Part shown: piece by piece, positions 34,546-43,703 of the stretch
How the letters are laid out: the number at the start of each line of letters is the position of its first letter
How positions within the stretch are numbered: position 1 is the first letter of the stretch
Notes under the pieces: model-generated
Seen by the model: the letters and a program-made list of their open reading frames with translations, nothing else
The model's database searches: none
What the model was told of the DNA's origin: nothing
Made by a program: the position numbers and the translations under genes
Source of the DNA: JAWLBY01 sp041687455
GTDB lineage: Bacteria; Pseudomonadota; Gammaproteobacteria; Xanthomonadales; Xanthomonadaceae
DNA length: 64,000 bases
NCBI GenBank assembly: GCA_041687455.1
Contig: JAWLBY010000013.1
Location: forward strand, 51,356-115,355
Direction of reading: 5' to 3'

Positions 34546-35532
34546 TCAGGCGTCCGGCAGCACTTCGCGGACGCGGCCCGGGCCGAGCTGTTCGATCAGC
34601 CAGTCGGCGAGCAGCCGATAGCTGACCGAGATTCGCGACGGCATGCCGAGGCGGCGCTCGGCGACCGCCGCGAGCAGCGCCGCGGCATCGATCCACATCG
34701 CGTGCTCGATCTCGTCGCTGGTGCGGATCTCGCGGCTGCTGGCGTCGGCGCGGAAGCCGATCATCAGCGACGCCGGGAACGGCCATGGCTGCGAGCTGTG
34801 GTAGCGGCAGTCGCCGACCTGCACGCCGGCTTCCTCGGCGATCTCGCGCCGCACCGCGTCCTCGAGGCTTTCGCCCGGTTCGACGAAGCCGGCCAGCGTC
34901 GAATAGCGGCCAGCCGGCCAGCCGGCCTGGCGACCGATCAGGGCCCGCTCGCCATCGGTCACCAGCACGATGATCGCGGCATCGGTGCGCGGGTAATGCT
35001 CGAGGGCACAGGAAAGATTGCTGCAGCGGCGCACGTGGCCGCCGCGTGCGGGCTGCGTCGGCGACCCGCAGGCGCCGCAGAAGCCGGCCCGCTGCTGCCA
35101 GAACAGCAGCGCCTTGGCGTAGCTGAACAGTCCGCTGTCGAACGCGTCCCAGCCGGCCGCGGCCTCGCGCAGGCCGAGCCAGTGGTTCAGCCCGGCGCAG
35201 GCGTCGTCGGCAAGCCGCTCGGCGTCGATCGCCCACCATGGCTGCTCGCCGCGACAGCCGAGGAAGCTGGCTTGCGCCAGGCAGTGCGGATCAACCGTCG
35301 CGCAATCGACTGCAGCGAGCGCCAGACGGTCGCTGCGGCAGGCGGCGCGGCCGTCGCGATCGAGCACCAGCAGCCGACCGCGCGCCCAGCCGGCGCTCAA
35401 CCAGTCGGGATCGCCGCGTCGCTCGTCGCAGCGGTCGAGCGCCAGCCCGGCCAGCCGGTTGCGCCGGCTCGCCTCGACCGGCCCGCCGTCAGACGGTGAA
35501 AGAGGAACCGCAGCCGCAGGTGGTCTTTGCAT
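34546..35532 (-). CDS. nudC: NADH pyrophosphatase / NAD-capped RNA hydrolase NudC
   Basis: A 328-residue Nudix enzyme that cleaves NADH and removes NAD caps from RNA. A zinc site is formed by CGAC and CSNLSC. The Nudix box runs from GFVEPGES to REIAEEAGV, and the NADH-specific SQPWPFPASLM follows it. The N-terminal part is the usual NUDIX-like domain. The only start available before the conserved region is the ATG at 35532, which overlaps the 3' end of erpA by 44 nt; its N-terminal 25 residues have no family support, so the true start is uncertain. Confidence 0.9.
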   Translation of the reverse strand: MQRPPAAAVPLSPSDGGPVEASRRNRLAGLALDRCDERRGDPDWLSAGWARGRLLVLDRDGRAACRSDRLALAAVDCATVDPHCLAQASFLGCRGEQPWWAIDAERLADDACAGLNHWLGLREAAAGWDAFDSGLFSYAKALLFWQQRAGFCGACGSPTQPARGGHVRRCSNLSCALEHYPRTDAAIIVLVTDGERALIGRQAGWPAGRYSTLAGFVEPGESLEDAVRREIAEEAGVQVGDCRYHSSQPWPFPASLMIGFRADASSREIRTSDEIEHAMWIDAAALLAAVAERRLGMPSRISVSYRLLADWLIEQLGPGRVREVLPDA

Positions 35533-35848
35533 TCGGATTGCGGATCACGAACTGCGCGCCGTGCAGGCTCTCGGTGTAGTCGACTTCGGCGCCGAGCAGG
35601 TACTGCAGGCTCATCGGGTCGACCAGCAGCGTGACGCCGTCACGCTCGATCGCGAGATCGTCGGCTTCGCGGTTCTCGTCGAATTCGAAGCCGTACTGGA
35701 ACCCCGAGCAACCGCCGCCCTGGATGTAGACCCGCAGGTTCAGCGCGTCGTTGCCCTCCTCGGCGATCAACTGCCGCACCTTGGCGGCCGCCGCGGCGGA
35801 GAACACGAGCGGCGCGTCGAGCTGCTGGTAGGTCGGTGTCGCGGTCAT
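35489..35848 (-). CDS. erpA: Iron-sulfur cluster insertion protein ErpA
   Basis: A 119-residue A-type iron-sulfur carrier. The three cluster cysteines are in GGGCSGFQYGF and the C-terminal CGCGSSF. LQYLLGAEVDYTESL is family-typical. The ATG at 35848 gives a family-length protein; an ATG 42 nt upstream at 35890 is possible. It is downstream of the bactofilin gene on the same strand and overlaps the nudC start. Confidence 0.95.
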   Translation of the reverse strand: MTATPTYQQLDAPLVFSAAAAAKVRQLIAEEGNDALNLRVYIQGGGCSGFQYGFEFDENREADDLAIERDGVTLLVDPMSLQYLLGAEVDYTESLHGAQFVIRNPNAKTTCGCGSSFTV

Positions 35849-35915
35849 CGGTTCGGCCAACGCGGAATGCTCTGCAGATGCGGGCGGCACGGCGCCGGTT
35901 CAAGCACTGCGGTGC

Positions 35916-36356
35916 TCAGGCGGCCTCGTCCTTGCCGACCGCGACCGGTCGGACCCGGTCCGGGTTCGGCAACTGCTTGGCCGGCTCGCCGTGGATCAGG
36001 CGGCCGGTGATCATCGCCCCGGCCGCCATCTCGACCAGCTTGTAGTGGATGTTGCCCTGCACCTTCGCGGTCGGCCCGAGCTCGATCCGCTCGGAAGCGA
36101 ACACGTCGCCGTGCAACTGGCCGTTGACGACGATGTGCGGCGCGCGGACTTCGCCGTGGATGACGCCTTTCTCCGAAACGGTCAGCACCGCGTCGGCCTG
36201 GCTTTCGTCGGCCAGCACCGCGCCATGCACGGTGCCATCGATGTACAACCCACCGGAGAAATGCAGGTCGCCGCGCACGGTGACACGCGCGCCGATCAGC
36301 GTCTCGACGCCGCCGGGTGCGGCACGCTGGGCCTTGCTCTTGTCGCTACCAAACAT
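35916..36356 (-). CDS. Bactofilin family cytoskeletal protein
   Basis: A 146-residue polymer-forming protein with a central right-handed beta-helix made of short repeats (LHFSGGLYIDGTVHGAVL, EKGVIHGEVRAPHIVVNGQL, HGDVFASERIELGP, VQGNIHYKLVEMAAGAMITG). Bactofilins make non-nucleotide filaments that scaffold cell-wall or motility factors. Its ATG follows the stop of the upstream membrane protein gene by one base (TGACATG), so the two are coupled. Confidence 0.93.
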   Translation of the reverse strand: MFGSDKSKAQRAAPGGVETLIGARVTVRGDLHFSGGLYIDGTVHGAVLADESQADAVLTVSEKGVIHGEVRAPHIVVNGQLHGDVFASERIELGPTAKVQGNIHYKLVEMAAGAMITGRLIHGEPAKQLPNPDRVRPVAVGKDEAA

Positions 36357-36357
36357 G

Positions 36358-37098
36358 TCAGGCTCCTTGGGGTGGCAGCACTTCCTGCCACGGGAATATC
36401 CGCTCGATGCGGTTGTCGCCGGCCCGGACCTCGACCCGGACCCGGTGCGGCGTGAAATCCTCCGGCACCATGATGCTTCCTTCGAGCTGCTGAAAATAGC
36501 GGAACGAGAAGCGCTGCGGTGTGCTGTCGGCGCCCTGCCGCAAGGCATTCCAGTCGAGCGTGGTCAGCTTGCCATCACGGACGCCCTCGAGTTCGAGCAC
36601 CACTTCGCCGTCGGTCAGGCCGGAGCGCTTCAGCGTCTGCGTCAGCGTCAGCGTGTACTGCAGGTCGCCGCTGCCCGGGCCACCGAGCGACAGCGCATGG
36701 ACTGCCAGGCCCTTGCGCTGCGCGCTGCCGCCGACCAGCCGCTCGTAGAACGCGACGTCGCTGCGCAGCGCGGCGATCTCCTCGTCGCGTTCGAGCACGG
36801 TCTGCTGCAATCCGTCGTTGGCGGCCCGGCTGATCTGGTCGGATCGTGCCAGCACCGCATTGCGCTGACGTTCGTCGGCCAGCGCCGCCGTCGTCTCGGC
36901 CAGTTTTGCCGACAGCCGGCCATGCTCGCGCCTGGTCTGTTCGAACTGCGGCACGCTGATCCGCCGCGACAGATCGAACGCAAGCCACAGGCTGCCGAGC
37001 CAGGCCAGCACCACCGCCAGCAGCAGCAGGCGCGCCCGCGGCCGGTGCGGGACGATGACGAAGCGGACATCCGGGCGGGAAGACAAGTCGCGGCTCAC
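36358..37098 (-). CDS. Single-pass membrane protein with coiled coil (DUF6776-like)
   Basis: A 246-residue protein with one N-terminal transmembrane helix (LLLLAVVLAWLGSLWLAF), a coiled coil at about 50-115 (QTRREHGRLSAKLAETTAAL) and a beta-rich C-terminal domain (GDLQYTLTLTQTLKRSG). This matches the small membrane proteins usually found just upstream of bactofilin in gammaproteobacteria. The C-terminal domain would be periplasmic. A link between the bactofilin filament and the envelope is inferred from the tight coupling; no function is established. Confidence 0.75.
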   Translation of the reverse strand: MSRDLSSRPDVRFVIVPHRPRARLLLLAVVLAWLGSLWLAFDLSRRISVPQFEQTRREHGRLSAKLAETTAALADERQRNAVLARSDQISRAANDGLQQTVLERDEEIAALRSDVAFYERLVGGSAQRKGLAVHALSLGGPGSGDLQYTLTLTQTLKRSGLTDGEVVLELEGVRDGKLTTLDWNALRQGADSTPQRFSFRYFQQLEGSIMVPEDFTPHRVRVEVRAGDNRIERIFPWQEVLPPQGA

Positions 37099-37189
37099 CT
37101 GAGCGCCGTCGGCGCAACGTGGGCCGGTCAGTTAGCCAGCCGCCCCGGGTGGCGTCAACCAGCCGGCCGGCTGGCGCCGTCCAACGGCG

Positions 37190-37219
37190 CTGACAGCCGC
37201 GAGCGTCGACCGCTATAGT
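37190..37219 (+). promoter_or_regulatory. Putative sigma-70 promoter of the response-regulator/kinase pair
   Basis: CTGACA (37190-37195), 18 bases, then TATAGT (37214-37219). It lies 145 nt before the chosen GTG start and between divergent genes. The -10 matches the consensus at five of six positions. Confidence 0.5.
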
Positions 37220-37363
37220 GCGACCAGCACCACGCTCCGTGCGCCGCCCCGCGGCGGTCGGAAGCGGGGCCACCGGGTGACGTGGGCGAACGGCGGCGAA
37301 TCGACCGACCGGCGACCGACAGGGGCGGCGACCCGACCGACATCTGAAGAGGGCCGACCACGC

Positions 37364-40015
37364 GTGGCGATTGCAACGCACGACGACCATCAGCAGCGCG
37401 CCGAGCTGCGGATCGCGTTCCTGAAACACCTGCCGAAGCGGGTCGATCAGTTGCTGCACCGCTGCCGGCAGTTCTGCATCGGCGGCTGGGATATCAACGG
37501 GCTGTCGCTGCTGCACGAGGACGTCCAGCGGATCGCCGGCACCGCCGGTCGCTACGGCGCGCTCGAGGTCAGCGAACAACTGCTCGCGATCGAGAGCCTG
37601 CTCGGCGACTTCCTGCAGCGGGAGAGCGTGCCGGATGCGGCCGCCAACGAGCGGCTGCTGCAGGTGCTCGACCGGCTGTCCTCCCACGGCAGTGGCGCGG
37701 CCACACCGCCGGCCGGGTCGGCGACGACGCCGATCGCGGCATTGCTGGCCGCGGCACCGGCGGCGCCGGATTTCGCTCGCGCCGAAGTGCCGCCGTCGCA
37801 CTACTGGCGGCGTTGGGTCGGCGATGCGCCGGCGGCGCGCCCGATCGGCGACGCTGCCGCCGCGGTCGAGACCGGCGACGCGCCCACGCCGACGGCCGAT
37901 CACACGGCCGCGGCGCCCGCGGCGGCCCGCACGGCGGCGCCGATGCCGGCGCGCGAGGGCAAGCCGCGCCGTGCCCCGGCGCGGATCTACCATCTGTCCG
38001 ACGGCAGCGCGCTCGCGGTCGAACTCGACCAGCGGCTCGAAACGCTCGGCGACGAGATCGAGATCCTGCAGGACGGCGACGAACTGAAGGAAGTGCTGAC
38101 CGCGCTGGCACCGGACCTGATCGTGGTCGGCGCCGGCTTCGTCGACCAGCTCGAGAGCATCGGCACCGTGTTGCGCAGCACGCGCGAGCGCACCGGCGCG
38201 CGACTGCCGCTGCTGGCGATCTCCGCGCAGGACAGCGTGCCGCTCCGGCTCAGCGCGCGACGCGCCGGTGCCGATGCGCTGCTGCTCGATCCGCAGTCGG
38301 TCGCCGAGGTGCTGGACAAGATCGACGAACTGCTCGACCACGGCCACGAAGCGACCTACCGCGTGCTGGTAGTCGAGGACGACCGCGCGCAGGGCCTGTT
38401 CGCCGAGTCGATCCTGCGCAAGGCCGGCATGGACGTCCGGGTCGTCACCAGCGCATTCGAGGTGCTGGCGGCGATGGAGCAGTTCGCGCCCGACCTGGTG
38501 CTGATGGACCTGTACATGCCGGACTGCGATGGCACCGAGCTGACCGCGCTGATCCGCGAGCGCGACGAGTTCCTGCACATGCCGATCGTGTTCCTGTCCG
38601 GCGAGCACGACCTCGACAAGCACTACGACGCGCTCGATGCCGGCGGCGACGATTTCCTCGCCAAGCCGATTCGCCCCAAGCACCTGATCGCGGCGGTCAG
38701 CAACCGGATCCGCCGCGCCCGGGCAATGCTGAAGCGAGTCGCCAGCCGCGACCCGCGCGATCACACGACCGGCCTGTTCGCGCGCAGCTACGTGCTCGAC
38801 CGGATCAACGAACTGCTTTCCGACAGCGACGACCGGCAGCGGCCCGGCGGCGTGCTGTTCGTCGACCTCGACGGCACCGCGCAACTGCGCGAGAAGCTCG
38901 GCCTGACCGGTTTCGAGCAACTGCTGAGCGAAGTCGGCGGGCTGCTGGTCAACCATCTCGATTCCGGCGAGCTGGCCTGCCGCTACGGCGACGGCTCGTT
39001 CGTGCTGGTCGCCGGCGAGCGGCCAGCCGGCGCGCTGGAAGCGCTGGCCGGCGGCATCCGTGCTGCGCTGATCGGCCACCCGTTCACGATCGCCGGCCGC
39101 GCGCTGCGGCTGCGGCCGACGATCGGCATCGCGGCACTCCGACTCGGGCTGGCCGATGCCGGCGCGCTGCTGAACGCCGCAGAACGGGCCAGCCGCGACG
39201 CCCGCACGCTGGAACGCGGCGTGCTGCTGTTCGAACCGCCGCGCCGCGGCGAGCCGGAACCGGCGCTGGCCGGCCTGATCCGCGACGCGATCGAGCGCGA
39301 CGGCTTCGAACTGCTGTACCAGCCGATCGTCGCGATGCAGGGCGGCGAGGAGTCGCAGTACCAGACGCTGCTGCGGCTGCGCGACGACGCAGGCCGGCTG
39401 CACGCGGCCGCGGCACTGATCCCGGTGGCCGAACGCGCCGACCTGATGCTCGACGTCGACCGCTGGGTGCTGGCGCAGGCGCTGCGCACGATCGAAATGC
39501 GCCGCCACCAGGGCGCGTCGCTGCGGCTGTTCGTCAACCAGGCCGGATCGACCGTCGAAGCACCCGACCACGCCGACTGGCTGCTGGCGCAACTGGCCGC
39601 ACGGCGGGTGCCGGGCACGCAACTGGTCATCGAGCTGGCGCTCGACGAACTGCGGGAGCACACCGAAGCCGCGATCGAATTCTGTCGCCGGCTCGGCCCG
39701 AGTGGCGTGCAGTTCTGCCTGACCCGTTTCGAAGCGACGCCGGATGGTGACAGCGTGCTCGACCAGTTGCCGGTCGCGTTCATCAAGCTCGCGTCGAAGT
39801 ACCTCGGCGCGGTACAGGCGCAGCCGTTGCGCGATGAATTGCGGGTGCTGGTCGAGCGCGCCCACCGGCGCGGACTGCAGGTGATCGCACAGCGGGTCGA
39901 GGACGCACAGTCGGCGGCGACGCTGTGGATGTCCGGTATCGATTTCATCCAGGGCAACCTGGTCCAGCAGGCCGGTCGCGAACTGGCCTTCGATTTTCAG
40001 GCTGCGGTGCTGTAG
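37364..40015 (+). CDS. Multidomain response regulator with degenerate GGDEF and EAL domains
   Basis: An 883-residue cytosolic signalling protein. In order it has an Hpt-like N-terminal helical domain (WDINGLSLLHEDVQRIAGTAG), a pseudo-receiver (about 205-325), a true receiver with phosphoacceptor Asp382 in LMDLYMPDCDG, a GGDEF-fold domain with GDGSF (542-546) in place of the signature, and an EAL-fold domain in which the EAL motif reads QTL and catalytic acids are missing. It should therefore neither make nor degrade c-di-GMP but could bind it or act as a scaffold. The GTG at 37364 has GAAGAGGG upstream; a longer start at 37277 exists. It lies 2 nt before the hybrid kinase gene, its likely partner. 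Confidence 0.85.
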   Translation: MAIATHDDHQQRAELRIAFLKHLPKRVDQLLHRCRQFCIGGWDINGLSLLHEDVQRIAGTAGRYGALEVSEQLLAIESLLGDFLQRESVPDAAANERLLQVLDRLSSHGSGAATPPAGSATTPIAALLAAAPAAPDFARAEVPPSHYWRRWVGDAPAARPIGDAAAAVETGDAPTPTADHTAAAPAAARTAAPMPAREGKPRRAPARIYHLSDGSALAVELDQRLETLGDEIEILQDGDELKEVLTALAPDLIVVGAGFVDQLESIGTVLRSTRERTGARLPLLAISAQDSVPLRLSARRAGADALLLDPQSVAEVLDKIDELLDHGHEATYRVLVVEDDRAQGLFAESILRKAGMDVRVVTSAFEVLAAMEQFAPDLVLMDLYMPDCDGTELTALIRERDEFLHMPIVFLSGEHDLDKHYDALDAGGDDFLAKPIRPKHLIAAVSNRIRRARAMLKRVASRDPRDHTTGLFARSYVLDRINELLSDSDDRQRPGGVLFVDLDGTAQLREKLGLTGFEQLLSEVGGLLVNHLDSGELACRYGDGSFVLVAGERPAGALEALAGGIRAALIGHPFTIAGRALRLRPTIGIAALRLGLADAGALLNAAERASRDARTLERGVLLFEPPRRGEPEPALAGLIRDAIERDGFELLYQPIVAMQGGEESQYQTLLRLRDDAGRLHAAAALIPVAERADLMLDVDRWVLAQALRTIEMRRHQGASLRLFVNQAGSTVEAPDHADWLLAQLAARRVPGTQLVIELALDELREHTEAAIEFCRRLGPSGVQFCLTRFEATPDGDSVLDQLPVAFIKLASKYLGAVQAQPLRDELRVLVERAHRRGLQVIAQRVEDAQSAATLWMSGIDFIQGNLVQQAGRELAFDFQAAVL

Positions 40016-40017
40016 AC

Positions 40018-42621
40018 ATGAGCGAATCCAACCGACCCACCGCCGTTGCACGATTGCTGGCGATGCTGGCCGCGCTGTCGGCCGGCGCGGCCGGCGCCGG
40101 CCTGCTGCTGGCGCCGGAGGTCGCACCGTGGCAGTGGCCGGCACTGGCCGGCGCCGCGCTGGCCTTGCTGTCGACGCTGTTGCCTCGGGCCAAGGCCGAT
40201 CCGGCCGTGCAGATGCCGGCGACGTCGGTCGCCGCGCCGACTGCGGCCGCCCGGCCCGCGCGCCCAGTCGCGTCGGCCGCGGCCAGCCACGAACTGACCA
40301 CGCTGCGTGCCGAACTGGAACGACACCTGCAGCTCGAGCAGGAACTGACCGCCGCCAAGCAGGCCGCCGAGGCGGCGATGATGGCCAAGGGCGAATTCCT
40401 GGCCACAATGAGCCACGAGATCCGGACCCCGCTGAACGGCATCATCCCGCTGCTCGACATCCTGCAGTCGACGCCGCTGGCGCCGGACCAGCGCGACTAC
40501 GTACAGACCGCGTTCGGCTCGGCCAGGGAACTGCTGCGGATCGTCGATGACATCCTCGACTACTCGAAGCTCGACGCCAACAAGCTCGAGCTCGAAACGG
40601 TCGGGCTGAACGTCAAGGAAGTACTGGAATCGGTCATCCGGCTGATGATCAAGCCGGCCGAGCGCAAGGGTCTGGCGCTCGAACTGAAGATCGAGCCGGG
40701 CGTCCGGCTCGCTGCGCGCGGCGATCCGGTCCGGCTGCGCCAGGTGCTGACCAACCTGGTCAGCAATGCGATCAAGTTCACCGAGCGCGGCAGCGTGGTG
40801 GTGCAGGTGCAGCGCCGCGGCGGCAGCCGCACCCACCACGAGCTGCGGTTCGAAATCCGCGACACCGGCATCGGCATCGCGCCGGAAGCGGCCGGACGGC
40901 TGTTCAAGCCGTTCTCGCAGGCCGACACCTCGACCACCCGGACCTTTGGTGGCACCGGCCTCGGCCTGGTCATCTGCAAGCGCATCGTCGACCTGATGGG
41001 CGGCCAGATCGGGGTCGAGTCCGAGCCCGGGCGCGGTTCGCTGTTCTGGTTCCAGATCCCGCTGCTGAAGGCGGTCGGCGACGTCGCGGCCGGACCGACC
41101 GGGCTGCAGGGAGCCCGTGCCCTGATCGTGACCGCCGACCCGCAGCAACTGCGCCGCTTCTCGACCGTGATGCCGAGCTGGGGGGCAACGCCGGTCCCGG
41201 CCTCGACCACCCAGGAGGCGCTGGCCAAGCTGCGTGCCGGCAGCGGCGCGATGGCGGGAAACTGGGGTTTCCAGTTGCTGGTGATCGATTTCCAGTCGAT
41301 CCGCACCACCGCACTCGGCCTCTACCGCACGCTCAAGCGCGACGGCAAGCTCGCCGATCTCAAGCTCGTCTGGCTGACCGGCGACGAACCGCTGCCGGCG
41401 GAACTGGCCGACGCCGAGCGCAGCCTGCAGGTGCCGCGAGCGATCGCCGACCCGGAACTGCGACAGCAACTTGACCGCCTGCTCGGCAGCGACGACGGCG
41501 CGGCCGCTTCGGTGGCCGAACCGGAGATCAAGCTGGCCGAACCGACCCCGGCCGTCCGCGAGCGCTTGTCCGGCCATGTGCTGCTGGTCGAGGACAACCC
41601 GGTCAACCGGCAGGTCGCGCAGCGACTGCTGGCGCTGACCGGAGTGACGCTCGACGCCGCCGAGAACGGCCGTGAGGCGGTCGAACGCCTCGCCAGCGGG
41701 CGCTACGACGCGGTACTGATGGACTGCCAGATGCCGATCATGGACGGCTACACGGCCACCCGACACTGGCGCGAGCAGGAAGCCGCCGAAGGTCGGCCGC
41801 GGATGCCGATCATCGCGATGACCGCCAACGCGATGGTCGGCGACCGCGAAAAATGTATCGACGCCGGCATGGACGATTACCTGTCGAAGCCGCTGAACCG
41901 GGCGCTGCTCGAGCAGACGCTGAAGGGCTGGCTCGAGCGGCAGCGGCAGTCGGCGTCCGGGTCTGCCGGTGTCGCACCGCCGCGCGCCGCCGCGGCACCG
42001 GCCACCGGCGCCGCGACCGCGCCCCGCCCTGCGCCACGTGCCGCCAGCTCCGGCCAGCAGCCGGCAGTCAGCGCCGGCGTGTCCGGTCCGCGACCGGCGG
42101 TCGGAGCCACGACGTCCGGAGCACGGCCGGCGGTCAGCCCCGGAGTCTCGGCGCCGCAACGGGCGATCGTCCGACCGGCGTCCGGCTCCCAGCCGGCGGT
42201 CGCTGCGCGGGCTTCCGGCGCGCAGCCGGCCGTCGTCGGCACCCGGACCGCGGCGCCGGCCGCACCGGCGGCGCCGCGGCCACCGGCAATCAACCAGGAG
42301 GTCGTCGACGACCTGCGCGAGATCATGGGCGACGAGTTCAGGTCGCTGGTGCGGGTGTTCCTCGAGGACGCGCCGCGTTCGCTGGCCCGACTGCAGAGCG
42401 CGGCGGCCGCCAGGGACATCGACGGACTGATCGGCCCGGCCCATACGCTGAAGTCGACCAGCGCCAACCTCGGCGCGATGGAATTGTCGGCGCAGGCCAA
42501 GCACATCGAGCATGGCGCGCGGCAGAAGAACCTCGACCGGATCGAACAGCGGGTCACCGCGCTGACGGCCGAGTTCAGGCGCGCCGAACAGGCCTTGCGG
42601 GAGTTCGTGGTCGAAGCATGA
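40018..42621 (+). CDS. Hybrid sensor histidine kinase with receiver and Hpt domains
   Basis: An 867-residue phosphorelay protein. Two N-terminal membrane helices (LLAMLAALSAGAAGAGLLL, WPALAGAALALLSTLL) have almost no periplasmic loop. A short coiled coil leads into HisKA (His133 in MSHEIRTPLNG) and the ATPase domain (GTGLGLVICKRIV). A degenerate receiver precedes a true receiver (Asp569 in LMDCQMPIMDGY). A 110-residue Ala/Pro linker with repeated QPAV/RPAV units joins a C-terminal Hpt domain (His809 in AHTLKSTSANLGAME). It is coupled to the preceding response regulator, to which phosphate could pass from Hpt. The input signal is unknown. Confidence 0.92.
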   Translation: MSESNRPTAVARLLAMLAALSAGAAGAGLLLAPEVAPWQWPALAGAALALLSTLLPRAKADPAVQMPATSVAAPTAAARPARPVASAAASHELTTLRAELERHLQLEQELTAAKQAAEAAMMAKGEFLATMSHEIRTPLNGIIPLLDILQSTPLAPDQRDYVQTAFGSARELLRIVDDILDYSKLDANKLELETVGLNVKEVLESVIRLMIKPAERKGLALELKIEPGVRLAARGDPVRLRQVLTNLVSNAIKFTERGSVVVQVQRRGGSRTHHELRFEIRDTGIGIAPEAAGRLFKPFSQADTSTTRTFGGTGLGLVICKRIVDLMGGQIGVESEPGRGSLFWFQIPLLKAVGDVAAGPTGLQGARALIVTADPQQLRRFSTVMPSWGATPVPASTTQEALAKLRAGSGAMAGNWGFQLLVIDFQSIRTTALGLYRTLKRDGKLADLKLVWLTGDEPLPAELADAERSLQVPRAIADPELRQQLDRLLGSDDGAAASVAEPEIKLAEPTPAVRERLSGHVLLVEDNPVNRQVAQRLLALTGVTLDAAENGREAVERLASGRYDAVLMDCQMPIMDGYTATRHWREQEAAEGRPRMPIIAMTANAMVGDREKCIDAGMDDYLSKPLNRALLEQTLKGWLERQRQSASGSAGVAPPRAAAAPATGAATAPRPAPRAASSGQQPAVSAGVSGPRPAVGATTSGARPAVSPGVSAPQRAIVRPASGSQPAVAARASGAQPAVVGTRTAAPAAPAAPRPPAINQEVVDDLREIMGDEFRSLVRVFLEDAPRSLARLQSAAAARDIDGLIGPAHTLKSTSANLGAMELSAQAKHIEHGARQKNLDRIEQRVTALTAEFRRAEQALREFVVEA

Positions 42622-42634
42622 GGATCGGACGAAT

Positions 42635-42661
42635 GCGGCGGCCGGCACCATCGGCCGCCGC
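42635..42661. terminator. GC-rich hairpin between convergent kinase and bfr genes
   Basis: GCGGCGGCCG (42635-42644) pairs perfectly with CGGCCGCCGC (42652-42661) across a 7-nt loop, 13 nt after the kinase stop. No T-run follows, so it is not a standard intrinsic terminator; it may block readthrough or protect the mRNA end. Confidence 0.4.
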
Positions 42662-42763
42662 CCAGGCATGTCGCGCGCTACGTGCGCGGCGGAGCCGACC
42701 GTCGCGGCGAACGAACCGGGGCACCGTCACCGGCTCACCGGGCGGCCGCGGCCGCCCGCCGGG

Positions 42764-43234
42764 TCAACTGCCGATCTTGGTCTGCAGGTATGGCCCGGAG
42801 CCGAGCCGCTCGATCAGGCCGAGCTGGGTCTCGATCCAGTCGATGTGTTCTTCTTCCGACTCGAGGATCGACTCGAACAGTTCGCGGCTGACGTAGTCGC
42901 CGACCTGCTCGCAATGCGCGATCGCCTGGCGCAGGTCGGGCAGCGCAGCGCGCTCGAGCCGCAGGTCGCATTCGAGGACTTCCTGCGGTGTTTCACCGAC
43001 CAGCAGCTTGCCGAGTTGCTGCAGGTTCGGCAACCCTTCGAGGAACAGGATCCGATCGATCAGCCGATCGGCGTGCTTCATCTCGTCGATCGACTCGTGG
43101 TGCTCATGCTCGGCGAGTTCCTTGACGCCCCAGTTCTTCAACATCTTCGAATGCAGGAAGTACTGGTTGATCGCGGTCAGCTCATTGAGCAGCGCCCGAT
43201 TCAGGAACTCGATGACCTTGCTGTCGCCTTTCAT
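42764..43234 (-). CDS. bfr: Bacterioferritin
   Basis: A 156-residue ferritin-like iron store that forms a 24-mer cage with heme at dimer interfaces. The start MKGDSKVIEFLNRALLNELTAINQYFLH, the haem-ligand methionine in DEMKHADRLIDRILFLEG (Met52) and the ferroxidase carboxylates (ESEEEHIDW) are visible. It lies downstream of bfd on the same strand, and the two products work together in storing and releasing iron. Confidence 0.97.
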   Translation of the reverse strand: MKGDSKVIEFLNRALLNELTAINQYFLHSKMLKNWGVKELAEHEHHESIDEMKHADRLIDRILFLEGLPNLQQLGKLLVGETPQEVLECDLRLERAALPDLRQAIAHCEQVGDYVSRELFESILESEEEHIDWIETQLGLIERLGSGPYLQTKIGS

Positions 43235-43417
43235 GGCCGCTCTCCCGGTGTCGGTGACCGTTCATCGTACGACGACCACCACGCCGGGTGCGAAAGCGGA
43301 ATCGGATGCACTTGCCGCCGCGCACCGGCAGCGCTGCGGCCGCGGCCCGACGCGGGCTCGCACAGCGCGGGCACAATCGAACCTGGCAGGACAGGCGGGC
43401 GAGTGGCGGCTGTCGCC

Positions 43418-43624
43418 TCAGGCCGCGATCGGCAGCACCTGCAGCGGGAACGGCATCGACCGCGCCCGGGCCTCGTCGAGCAGGCTGCTGGCAAGCTCGC
43501 TGCACGAGCCGCAGCCGGTCGAGCAACCGGTCATCGCCGCCAGATCGCCGAGCGTTTGCGCACCCGCCTCGGCCGCCTCGCGGATCGCCCGATCGGTGAC
43601 GCCGTGGCACAGACAGACATACAT
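43418..43624 (-). CDS. bfd: Bacterioferritin-associated ferredoxin
   Basis: A 68-residue [2Fe-2S] protein that reduces bacterioferritin to mobilise iron. The four cysteine ligands are in MYVCLC and TGCSTGCGSC. A Fur-like box lies about 50 nt upstream of the start, in keeping with induction under iron shortage. It precedes bfr by 183 nt. Confidence 0.94.
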   Translation of the reverse strand: MYVCLCHGVTDRAIREAAEAGAQTLGDLAAMTGCSTGCGSCSELASSLLDEARARSMPFPLQVLPIAA

Positions 43625-43672
43625 CGCAGCACCTCGAAACAGCCGGGCCCAGGGCCTGGTTCCGAATTCAAC

Positions 43673-43695
43673 TGCGAATGCGAATGATTGTCAAC
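43673..43695 (-). promoter_or_regulatory. Putative Fur box upstream of bfd
   Basis: On the minus strand the sequence reads TTGACAATCATTCGCATTCG, close to the ATT-rich inverted Fur pattern (AATCATTCGCATT). It lies between the rppH stop and bfd, a natural place for iron-dependent control of bfd. Confidence 0.55.
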
Positions 43696-43703
43696 TGATT
43701 TTC

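Noticed and set aside
35849..35890. A longer erpA start at 35890
   Set aside because: The extra 14 residues are not conserved in the A-type carrier family; the ATG at 35848 gives normal length. It cannot be fully excluded.
36575..40408. A 1277-codon minus-strand open frame opposite the response-regulator gene
   Set aside because: It is Arg/Pro/Ala-rich with no domain and mirrors the codon pattern of the clear plus-strand gene; long antisense frames are expected in DNA this GC-rich.
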